Source: Fragilaria crotonensis
Taxonomy: Eukaryota; Bacillariophyta; Fragilariophyceae; Fragilariales; Fragilariaceae
DNA length: 64,000 nt
Assembly (NCBI GenBank): GCA_022925895.1
Contig: JAKSYS010000215.1
Location: 22,149 to 86,148, forward strand
Direction of reading: 5' to 3'
The number at the start of each line of letters is the position of its first letter. Positions within the stretch are counted from its first letter, which is position 1. This document shows, in pieces, positions 11,937-22,075 of this stretch. Under the pieces are notes generated by a model. It searched no databases, was not told where the DNA came from, and was given only the letters and a program-made list of their open reading frames with translations. Made by a program: the position numbers and the translations under genes.

Positions 11937-12539
11937 AGTACCACATACAAAGTGCCTGGAGCCGTTTCGACCGCTGGAGCCGTTAAACGGGGTTTTTTCG
12001 ACTCCTCCTACAAAGAAGTCACTCAATTTCAAGAATTCAATGGACATAAGCACAGCCGAGTTGATCTCTGATATGCAATACAGCAATGTCATCTAGAGCG
12101 GTTAACGAACCGATTAGTAAACTGGGGTTGTGAATGCAACTGCATGTTGAGGGTCGGCAATTTTTCACCCCTTCGGGTTTTCACCTCATTGATCGCGTAC
12201 CACCAATAGGGAAAAACTCTGTAGCAGTAAAAACCTAGTACGAGAAATCATGGTCGAATGGGGTGAAAAATCTCAACCGATGCCTAAAAAATGTCTTAAG
12301 GTACGTATACATTTAAATGAAGTGCCTGGAGCCGATAAATGCAAAATGAGCTTCGCAAGTTCAGCAACAACTTTGTCAATTCTTGCTTCAGTACAAGAAT
12401 GATTAATGCACTGGATAGTCAAGAACATTGAGCACTATTTGTAAGCAAACAGACTTGAAATCAAAGCATTTTTGAGCGAGATATCTTTAGTCCACAACGG
12501 GGTTAAAATAACGGCTCCAGGCACTTTTTATGTGGTACT
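11937..12539. mobile_element. Non-autonomous inverted-repeat element (MITE-like, 603 bp)
   Basis: The left end (11937-11966, starting AGTACCACATACAAAGTGCC) and the reverse complement of the right end (12510-12539) match at 29 of 30 positions, the one difference being C/A at position 12. The GTGCCTGGAGCCG core of the end recurs inside at 12322-12335 and, partly, at 11973-11982. A nested inverted pair (tttttcacccc at ~12162-12172 and ggggtgaaaaa at ~12259-12269) would make an inner stem. There is no coding capacity. I see no clean target-site duplication, so the superfamily is open. This fits a MITE or fold-back element. Confidence 0.8.
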
Positions 12540-13044
12540 TCTCGAGACCTCATATCATACACATATAAGTATGCACATTGGCTGCACATGGCATTTTCTG
12601 CCGTGAAGCCTTGATACGCCATTTACTGTACTGTACGTCGTATTGGGAATTCGGAGCAGATATACATACAGTATATCGATACACAAGAATATTTTTAAAA
12701 AGTGAGCAGAACGTTTGCTATGGACATGGGTACATCATTACGAAATAAATATTCTAAATAAATCGCAATGTATTAACATGTATTCTTTTCTGTAAACAAA
12801 TAACTTCGCAGTATGCTGAGTGCAGGTGAGAGAAATTCCAGTCATCACACTATGACATATGCATAGTAGAGAAGGCTGATGGATGACGGAGACTGCACGC
12901 TGCAGACTGCAACACTAAAGTAACATCATACCAACACGACGGAGCAGGACCAGTCAGGAGTGGGAGCTTTGAACTCGCTGCATGTATTCAACGAAGAACA
13001 GGATCCTGAATTCCGCGACCATTCGCTCTGAGCGGCAGCTCCGA
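12540..13044. other. 3' flank of the giant secreted gene
   Basis: No gene seen. AT-rich sequence around 12690-12800 probably includes the 3' untranslated region and polyadenylation signals of the minus-strand gene that ends at 13045, but no specific signal is clear. Confidence 0.4.
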
Positions 13045-16000
13045 CTAAGCACACTTCGATGCATACTTCGGAGCTGCGACATTCGTAATCAATGAACACT
13101 GCTCTGCTGGAGTCAGCGCCGCGAATCCGACAAGTTTGTCGGGAACAGCTGTTGGAATGCCTCCGAATTCGGCTCCAGCGTCATTCCACATTCGACCCAG
13201 GAAGCAACTATCGATGCATCCCTTATCATCCATCTTTGCGGCACAATTACGCAATCCATTCATGTGGTTCGCGGAGTACTCTTGAACCCAAATTTTATTG
13301 CCCGCAACAAACATGTCCACACGCATATACACACCAATCCTGTTGCCAAGATCAAGAGCAATTCCGATCATCTCGTTGAAGAGGCATTGATCAATCGCCG
13401 GAACTTCCTTACAGGTGTATAAATCCTTTTTGATCGAGCCCGCCTTGCGCTTCCCGGTTTCAAAGTCGATGGCAGTGCAGCTTGTTGCGTCGTCCACGTG
13501 GCCGACACCACCTGGCTCGAAACATCCAAATGTATCAAGACGGTTCCATTCAGTGTCCACAACAGCGTAGCAGGGACAGTCGCCGTCGCGACCTTCGACA
13601 ATATCGATGGCAGCAATGGAGCCGTTGACCACATGGAACTTGTATTCGGTTGGAAGAGTCTTCCCAACAAATTCTTCAACAATGATCTTGGTTGCTTGCA
13701 TTTGCGACAGCTCTGCCATTGCGTCAGCATATGTCGTGGTCACTTTCTTGATCAAATCGAAGAGTGGATCAGACCGAGCACCAGTACCGGTTTCGTTCAC
13801 TAAGACAAAAACACCTTGATTTGAATGAAAGTTGGTGGCCTTGATAACGATACCATCAAGATCTCTTGTAAAAACCTTGTCCTTTAAACATTGAGACAAC
13901 CCCGCAACATCCGTTACGCAGCAAAAGATTTCAGGTGAAGGAGCTTGTTGGTCCACAGAGAGCAGGTACCCCGCGATCTTGTCTTCGAGATATTGAAACC
14001 AATACCCATTACTTTCCAATGCTGAAGGATTGCTACGAAATTCTGAAGTTCGTTGCTGTATACGAGTCGGAAACGAACTCGCCGGATCACAATAATCTGG
14101 GGCAACAAGTGAGCACACAGAAATAAAAAATGAGAATGAAAACAACAGACTCTTACCGACGGAACGAAACGGAGCACACAGCGAACATCCAGGAAACGAG
14201 AGCTCTTCGCAGTAATCGGAAGCAAAAACATTCACAGTGTCAACAAAATTGTTACCGCTATCAAGTTCGCCAGCAGTAACAGTGACATTGAGGATATTCT
14301 TGGTGACGTCTACCGGATAGCCAACTGGGTTTGTTTCCACAACAGTATAGTCGCCTGGAGGAACATCCTTGAAGGCATATTCTCCTGTTGTGGACGTCAC
14401 AGTCGTCGCAACGACAGTGCCCTTGTCGTCAACGAGGGTGAGCACGACTCCGACAAGAGGAACGTCGTTATTGTTGGTGACGTTTCCAATGATCTGCGCC
14501 AGGAGGCCCCGCTCATCGACGAAGTTATTGTTGAGGGAGTCCGCAGTGGTAACGACGACGCTGATGAGGCTGAGGTTTGCAACTTGATCCGAGTCCCAAA
14601 CATCCGTGAAGCCCTCCAGGTTGGTCTCTGCGACGAAGTATGTGCCGGGTTCCACATCGACAAACTCGTAGTTCCCACTGGAGTCAGTGACGGTGGTCCT
14701 GAGCACGTCTTTGTTTGCGTTGAGAAGAGCGATGAGTACACTGGCAAGGTTAACGTCGCCCGTGTCGTCGTTGTTTGTGTCTTCCTTGACGTTTCCACTG
14801 ATGACGAAGGTTGCGGTATCAACAAACTTGTTGCCGTCATCCAGTTCGCCGGCAGTTACTGTCACGTTGATAACATTCTTGTTGACTGATGGGATCAAGT
14901 CCGTCGGGTCCTTGTCATCAGTGACATCGTATGCACTGACGTCAACTGGGTAGCCAACAGGGTTCGTTTCAACAACAGTATAGTTGCCTGGAGGAACATC
15001 TCTGAAGGCGTATTCTCCTGTTGTGGATGTCGCCGTCGTCGCGACGACAGTGCCCTTGTTGTCTGTGAGGGTGATCACGACTCCGACAAGAGGAACATCG
15101 CTTTTGTTAGTGACAATACCAGTGATCTGCCCCAACTGTCCCCGCTCATCAACGAAGTTATTGTTGAGGGAGTCCGCGGTGGTGATGTCGACGCTGATGA
15201 GGTTGAGGTTTGCACCTTGATCCGAGTCCCAAACATCCGTGAAGCCCTCCAGGTTGGTCTCTGCGACGAAGTATGTGCCGGGTTCCACATCGACAAACAT
15301 GTAGTTCCCACTGGAGTCAGTGACGGTGGTCCTGAACACTTCTTTGTTTGCGTCGAGAAGAGCGATGAGTACACTGGCGAGGTTAACGTCGCCCGTGTCA
15401 TCGTTGTTTGTGTCTTCCTTGACGTTTCCACTGATGACAAAGTTCGCGGTATCAACAAACTTGTTGCCGTCATCCAGTTCGCCGGCAGTTACTGTCACGT
15501 TGATAACATTCTTGTTGACTGATGGGATCAAGTCCGTCGGGTCCTTGTCATCAGTGACATCGTATGCACTGACGTCAACTGGGTAGCCAACAGGGTTCGT
15601 TTCAACAACAGTATAGTTGCCTGGAGGAACATCCCTGAAGGCGTATTCTCCTGTTGTGGATGTCGCCGTCGTCGCGACGACAGTGCCCTTGTTGTCTGTG
15701 AGGGTGATCACGACTCCGACAAGAGGAACATCGCTTTTGTTAGTGACAATACCAGTGATCTGCCCCAACTGACCCTGCTCATCGACGAAGTTATTGTTGA
15801 GGGAGTCCGCGGTGGTGATGACGACGCTGATGAGGTTGAGGTTTGCACCTTGATCCGAGTCCCAAACATCCGTGAAGTCCTCCAGGTTGGTCTCTGCGAC
15901 GAAGTATGTGCCGGGTTCCACATCGACAAACATGTAGTCCCCACTGGAGTCAGTGACGGTGGTCCTGAGCACGTCTTTGTTTGCGTCGAGAAGGGCAATG

Positions 16001-19000
16001 AGTACACCGGCGAGGTTGACGTCTCCCGTGTCGTCGTTGTTTGTGTCTTCCTTGACGTTTCCGCTAATTGCGAGCAGCGTTACTTTAGACGGCGATTCAC
16101 TGGTGTTTGCGCTTGATCCCTTGCTAGGGGTGCGAGATGGCGATGTGCTTGGTTTTGAGGATGGGACTGCCGATGGCTGGTACGATGGAGAATCTGACGG
16201 CCGCTCATCAACAAAGTCGTTTCCTTCAGAGTTGGTCGAGATCAGATTATCCGTGATCTTGTTGAGGTCCCCGCCATCAAGGTCCTTAACATCCGAGAAC
16301 CCATTCAAGTTGGTCTCACTGACAATATACTTTCCAGCTTCAAGATCAACGAACTTGTAGTTCCCACTTGAATCAGTGATGGTGGTTCTTATCACGTTAT
16401 CGTTCGCGTCAAGAAGTGAAATGGGTACGTTGGCAAGGTTGACGTCGCCTGTGTCGTCGTTGTTGGTGTCTTCCTTGACATTACCACTGATGGTTAGATA
16501 CAACGTGTCGACAAAGTTGTTACCATCGTCCACTTCGCCGGGGCTTAGTGTGACTGGAATCGCACTCTTTTTGATGGACGGAACCAAGTCCGTCGGATCC
16601 GTATCGTCAGTGACATCGTATGCACTCACGTCGTCCGGGTAGTCGGTGGGGTTGGTCTCCTCAACAGTGTAGCTTCCGGCGGGAAGATCATCGAACGAAT
16701 ACTGCCCGCTTGCAGTCGTTATGGTTGTGGCCAGATGGCACCTTGTCGTTTTCAGGGTGATCACTGCACCGGCGAGTGGAACCTTGACAATGGCATTGTT
16801 TGTCACGATACCTGTGATCTTCCCGAGACGCTCGTCGACGAAGTTGTTGCCAATGGAGTCGGACGAAACAAGATCGACGGCGACCTTGTTGAGATCTCCG
16901 CTGTCGATGTCCGAAACATCGGTGTAGCCACTGAGGTTTGTCTCTGTGACAACGTACTTGCCCGGGACAAGACTGTCGAACTTGTAGTTGCCGCTCGTGT
17001 CGGTTACGGTGGTTTTGATCACATTGAGGTTTCCGTCGAGAAGGGCAATGACGACGTTGGCAAGACTGATGTCGCCGACGTCGTCGTTATTGGTATCTTC
17101 CTTGACATTTCCGCTAATTGCGAGCAGCTTTACTTTAGACGGCGATTCACTGGGGTTTGCGCTTGATCCCTTGCTAGGGGTGCGAGATGGCGATGTGCTT
17201 GGCTTCGCGGATGGGACTGCCGATGGCTGGTACGATGGAGAATCTGACGGCCGCTCATCAACAAAGTCGTTTCCTTCAGAGTTGGTCGAGATCAGATTAA
17301 CCGTGATCTTGTTGAGGTCCCCGCCATCAAGGTCCTTAACATCCGAGAACCCATGTAAGTTGGTCTCACTGACAGAATACTTTCCAGCTTCAAGATCAAC
17401 GAACTTGTAGTTCCCACTTGAATCAGTGATGGTGGTTCTTATCACGTTATCGTTCGCGTCAAGAAGTGAAATGGGTACGTTGGCAAGGTTGACGTCACCT
17501 GTGTCGTCGTTGTTGGTGTCTTCCTTGACATTACCACTGATGGTTAGATACAACGTGTCGACAAAGTTGTTACCATCGTCCACTTCGCCGGGGCTTAGTG
17601 TGACTGGAATCGCACTCTTTTTGATGGACGGAACCAAGTCCGTCGGATCCGTATCGTCAGTGACATCGTATGCACTCACGTCGTCCGGGTAGTCGGTGGG
17701 GTTGGTCTCCTCAACAGTGTAGCTTCCGGCGGGAAGATCATCGAACGAATACTGCCCGCTTGCAGTCGTTATGGTTGTGGCCAGGATGGCACCCTTGTCG
17801 TTTTTCAGGGTGATCACTGCACCGGCGAGTGGAACCTTGACAATGGCATTGTTTGTCACGATACCTGTGATCTTCCCGAGACGCTCGTCGACGAAGTTGT
17901 TGCCAATGGAGTCGGACGAAACAAGATCGACGGCGACCTTGTTGAGATCTCCGCTGTCGATGTCCGAAACATCGGTGTAGCCACTGAGGTTTGTCTCTGT
18001 GACAACGTACTTGCCCGGGACAAGACTGTCGAACTTGTAGTTGCCGCTCGTGTCGGTTACGGTGGTTTTGATCACATTGAGGTTTCCGTCGAGAAGGGCA
18101 ATGACGACGTTGGCGAGACTGACGTCGCCGACGTCGTCGTTATTGGTATCTTCCTTGACATTTCCGCTGATGATGAGGAGTAATTCATCAACGAAGTCTT
18201 TATTTCTGTGTTCATCTCCTCCGAGGACACCGAACACACTTATCTTGCTGAGGTTGGGTCCTCCGTCCTGGTCTTTTACGTCATAGTAGTACGTAGGGTT
18301 CTGTTCGATGACGAAGTAGTCTCCAGCGTCGACGTTTTGGAACTCATAGAAGCCAGACGAATCTGTGATAGTTGTTCTGATCGTAAGACCATTCTTGTCA
18401 GTCAAGGTGATTGAGACGTTCGATAGAGGCACATCGTTCGAAGTTGAGCGGTCGTTGCCAATATCCTCTGTGACTGTGCCGGAGATTATAGCCACCTTGA
18501 TGTCGATTGGCGCCTTCACTTCAACAGGATCGAAATTGCTTCCGTCTGCTGTTGCGAAGTTCGTGATCGCAAAGACCCCGATCATTGGCAAAGCCATATC
18601 AGTTGCGGTGACTTCATAGGACCCAGTCCAAGTGAACTTCTCCCCAACTTCAAGGATGCCGTTTGTTGTCTTGGATTCAACGGGACCGCTCAAAACACTC
18701 AGGGAACCTCCAACTGAGGTTATCATGGGGTCGCTCACAGTCAATCCTTAGAAGTTACCGAAGCCAACATTACTGACAGATATCTCGTAAACGATGACAT
18801 CACCTGCTTGGTCAACGACAAAGCGAGGATCCTCAGTACCATCTGGATTAAGAACCTTCAGCACTTGCTTGTTCACCCATGGGTTGGGGAGCGGTACAAC
18901 GACAGTTCCCAAGTCCATTTCTCGGCTCTGTGAGGAAGCAATGATTTGCGTAGAAGACGGATTCTGACCCCACGCCACAGCAATGTCGACGGGATTTCCC

Positions 19001-20514
19001 GCAGCGACGCCGACGTTGTATGGATCGTTGTCGGCACCACCATTCCTTGCGGAAAACGCAGCTATCATGGCCCCACTCATGTCAAAGTCAGCGTCGTCTT
19101 GAATGAGCAAGGCTTTTAACATTCCCAACGTGAAACTCCTGTCGAAATTCTTGTCGCCGTCAAAATCCACGAAGATGTATGCGTTGCTGACAGGGGTCAC
19201 CCAGACATAACTTCGGTGCCGATCGCAATCCTTTGGGTTCTTGCAACTATAACCAAGCCCGACGAGAGCTTGAGAAGAAAGGTCGTAGGATGGAATCAAT
19301 GGGAATCCCCAATCCCAGCCCTGCCCATTGACGTAACCATACTCGTAAAATCCATTCCCGACCCAGAGATACTTTTCGTCCGCGTCGACCTGAACCAAAG
19401 CGTAGAATGGTTTCCCTTCGACGCACGTGAACTTTAGTCCTGTGTAGTCAGCTCTGTATGCGGACGTTTGCCAATTATTGTTGAAGCCGGTCCCAGAAAT
19501 GTCAATGGCACCATCCGTATCCGATGATTTACTAACGGTCGAATGAGGTGGAATAGAGAACGTTTGACCATTATTATCAATATTTCCGCCGAAGAATTGG
19601 ATGGTAATCGCTTGGTCATTAGGGTTGCGGAACCAGAATGCAGTGTTTCCAAAGGTTTCGGCGACAGGTGAAATGTATTCGCTAGACCATTTTTCGCGAG
19701 GAATCATGGCATACCAACGCATCTCGTAGGTACTGTCGACATCTCCAGTAATGAGACCAACTTGGACCGGATAATCCGAAGTGACCACATCGCCTTCGTT
19801 CACCTGGAAGATGAGGTTGTCACCTACGTCGATAGTGGTTGTGATTGATGCACCTCCGGGGGTCGAGGGATAGGTAACGGTAGTACCACTTTTACTTGCC
19901 ATTACGTGGAACGAGCTCATCTCAAACGCGGATGTGATACTGACGGTATTCTGGCCAACCGGAGCGACGTAGTTCATCCCCCAAACCTCCACGTTGAAGA
20001 CCTCCACAGCGCCGGCCATGAGGGAGCCTGCATTACCAGGGTACGCCGAGCGCGTAATGGCGATTGGCAAAGTGGCAGACACCCGATCTTTCCCATCGAA
20101 GAAGAGGACTTGACTGTCACGTGGAATTGGAACATTGTTCTGGAGAATGATGGCTTGGCCTCCATGTAATACATCTCCAGCGTTTGACGTGACTCCAGGT
20201 GCTGCACCGTTCGCTAGGTTGCCGTCTCCCCAGATCTGAGTGGTGCTCTGAGTTGGGTTTGCAGGATCAGACTCGTATCCATCTTCCCATTGGTCGTAAA
20301 CGATTTTCGTCCCATCAGCTGCGATCGTGATGGAAATAATCGTGGTCACGGGGCTTCTGGCTCCGAGGGTAGCATTATTGTTGATCAGTTGAAAGGAGTT
20401 GAGGAGATCCGCCTCGGGCAAGGGGACAAAATAGGTCTGAACAAGCGATAGTCGGGAAAGCACGAAAGAGGGTGCGAAAGCGCACAGGAGAATCACTCTC
20501 AAAGAAAGTTTCAT
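13045..20514 (-). CDS. Giant secreted protein: SdrD-B/Cna-B-like repeats plus C-terminal TupA-like ATP-grasp domain (one in-frame stop)
   Basis: The frame starts at ATG 20512-20514 and runs 2470 codons to TAG 13045-13047, with one intron (14097-14156, 60 nt, GTAAGA...CCCCAG) that is itself in frame and stop-free. Removing it gives PFRSVDYCDP, matching PYRSVDYCPV in the paralogue at 54.5 kb. A signal peptide (MKLSLRVILLCAFAPSFVLS) precedes a ~540-residue beta-rich domain (YDQWEDGYESDP, FDGKDRV) of a type seen in bacterial surface proteins. A DUF11-like segment follows (ISVSNVG...LTVSDPM), then ~13 prealbumin-like repeats (ISGNVKEDTNNDDTGDV, TTVTDSSGNYEF, ETNL) with two Pro/Ser linkers. The last ~350 residues resemble ATP-grasp: VIKATNFHSNQG, KIIVEEFVG, EYKFHVVNG, YMRVDMFV, WVQEYSANHMNG. 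One TAA (codon 589) interrupts the frame. The likely location is cell wall or extracellular matrix; the ATP-grasp substrate is unknown. Confidence 0.8.
14097..14156 (-). other. 60-nt in-frame intron in the giant secreted gene
   Basis: Read on the minus strand it begins GTAAGAG, has a pyrimidine-rich middle and ends TTGCCCCAG. It is phase 1, divisible by three and has no stop, so an unspliced reading adds 20 hydrophobic residues. Comparison with the paralogue at 54.4 kb, which lacks these residues at the homologous point, supports splicing. Confidence 0.85.
14270..16070 (-). repeat. Coding tandem repeat, 633-bp unit (about 2.8 copies)
   Basis: The same words recur exactly 633 bp apart, for example gatccgagtcccaaacatccgtgaag at about 14587, 15220 and 15853. 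Each unit encodes a pair of prealbumin-like repeats (one ISGNVKEDTNNDD type, one ITGIVTNKSDVPLVG type). The second and third units are nearly identical; the unit at the low-coordinate end is more diverged. Confidence 0.85.
16056..18170 (-). repeat. Coding tandem duplication, ~1050-bp unit (2 copies)
   Basis: The blocks at ~16.06-17.1 kb and ~17.11-18.16 kb are almost identical. The offset is 1050 bp before position ~16730 and 1053 bp after ~16755, because the first block lacks three single bases (at ~16734, ~16741 and ~16750) relative to the second. Each unit encodes three prealbumin-like repeats and, at one end, a PSxxPS-type linker. Confidence 0.85.
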
Positions 20515-21385
20515 ACTGCCAATCGCTGAGAAAATGTTTGTGCAAACAATCGTAGCAACCGAACGAGGGGTTCCTTTCTCCTTGACGGTTTACACCAACA
20601 AAGTTAATAACCTAGTTATCGATTCTTCACTCTAGGAAAGGCAGAATGGCGGAATTAAGAATCAATAACGCGCGAAGATGGATGAAAGGATCAAACGTAA
20701 GGTATTGTTTATCAACTTTGTTCCCTTACCTTCCAGCTTCGTGTTAACAGTTCGGGAAAGAACACAGGTTTTTGTGAGAGTTTCGACGACTCCTTTCGGC
20801 ACTGAGAAGTGTAGGACGTATGTAGAAAATGGGATTTGATGCAGGCATCTACCGAATGACCTCTGTAATAAGCCAGGGCTGCAGAAATGTCCTTGACTGG
20901 TCCAGCTATGTGTATTTCCGCAAAACGTCAATTTCAGGAACACAGACAGGAACACAGAGACTTCGTTTGCTCCTCGTGTATTGGATTATGGATTTCGTAC
21001 AAGTACAGATATTGCGGGGCACACTATGTTGCGCGGTATATTCATACACAGCAATTCAAAATCCCAAGACTACGGCGTGCGTTTGACGAATTAATCCTCA
21101 CTATATTTACTAAAACGCTGTTCCCCATGGAACAGGAAATGGGATCATATATGAGCCGGTCATCGATCATCGGACATTGGGTCATTCGACATCATGGAAT
21201 TGAGCGCGCCGTCATTTATGGACATCGGAAACCCACTCCGAAATCCGATTCTCCGATCGTTACATACAGTACCTGGTAATCGTGAAAAAAAGTCGGGGCC
21301 ACGACGCACGACGCAAGAGGACAGGAGTCTCGGTAGAGTAGATTGCGTACCAGTAGTACAGTACTGGACTACAGTAAATGGAACA
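20515..21385. other. Upstream region of the giant secreted gene
   Basis: No supported gene; a 130-codon plus frame at 20887-21279 shows no family features. 21255-21385 is rich in GTAC palindromes (catacagtacctgg, gtaccagtagtacagtactgg). The copia element at 21391 inserted immediately beside this cluster. Confidence 0.5.
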
Positions 21386-21390
21386 GGCGA
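21386..21390. repeat. Target-site duplication (left), ggcga
   Basis: The five bases ggcga stand directly before the left LTR (21391) and again directly after the right LTR (29441-29445). A 5-bp duplication is the usual size for Ty1/copia integration. It shows that the element ends are correctly placed and the insertion has not recombined. Confidence 0.9.
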
Positions 21391-21972
21391 AGTCGAAGTA
21401 CACGGCGTGATCAAGGCTGCGTACTAGTTCGTAGAAATCCGGGTTCGGTCAAACGTAGAGTTTTAATTCTAGAGTTGTTTAACTTATGAGCTTATTTTTA
21501 GGTTTCACTTTGAAGGAACCAATTCAATCCAGGTCCGATTGAATCTTGCAGATCTACTTTCGCGAAGTTAGAGGGTTGTGGGAGTGAACATTCAAAGCCT
21601 TCATCCCACTGATAAGGGCATTGAAATGTCAGCTCCAACTCCGCCGTCACGCGAATTGACAGTCGCAACAACTGTTGCAACATGGCCAGACTTAGCCAAC
21701 ATGATGAGGACACATGTTGGAAATTAGTTGGCACATGAAGGAAATTGCAGTTGAATTGCACTGGGTTAATGTGGACAAATTGTTGTTGTAGAAAAGGAGG
21801 TTATGAGGGCGGAAAGCAGTCCGGGACAACTGTAGTTTTGTACTGGCGATTCGCCGTATACAGTTGGCGTGAGAATCTTCGTATCCAAAGCCGGATGGGA
21901 CTCAGCTGGCGGGGACGAAATTTCAACGTCAATAACGGCACAATAACAGCTGTCAGCTGCTGTACCTTGACT
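21391..21972 (-). repeat. 3' LTR of the copia element
   Basis: Identical in layout to 28855-29440, from agtcgaagtacacggcg to gctgtaccttgact. It is four bases shorter than its partner, mostly through shorter G or T runs and the loss of one ag dinucleotide. It is the 3' LTR because the element reads on the minus strand. Confidence 0.92.
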
Positions 21973-21983
21973 CTCCCTCTCAT
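21973..21983 (-). promoter_or_regulatory. Polypurine tract of the copia element
   Basis: On the minus strand the bases just before the 3' LTR read GAGAGGGAG, then the LTR begins AGTCAAGG. A purine run in this position primes plus-strand DNA synthesis in LTR retrotransposons. Confidence 0.7.
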
Positions 21984-22075
21984 TCAATGAAACAAGAAAT
22001 AGATTAGTGATGGTGTGGTGAAAATGTAGGACATGAACAATAAACATATGGGCTTGCAGGATAAGAGGAACACTC

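Noticed and set aside
13368-13730. Open frames opposite and offset to the giant gene (many between 13.1 and 18.6 kb on both strands)
   Set aside because: They repeat with the same period as the coding repeats and have no signal or domain; they are shadows of the real frame.
18736-18760. Tiny intron removing the TAA at 18748 (GTAACTTCTAAG)
   Set aside because: Twelve bases is far below any workable intron length, and the frame aligns with the domain without removal.
20887-21279. 130-codon plus-strand frame beside the copia element
   Set aside because: No domain, no signal, no homologue pattern; lies in the upstream region of a minus-strand gene with GTAC clusters.
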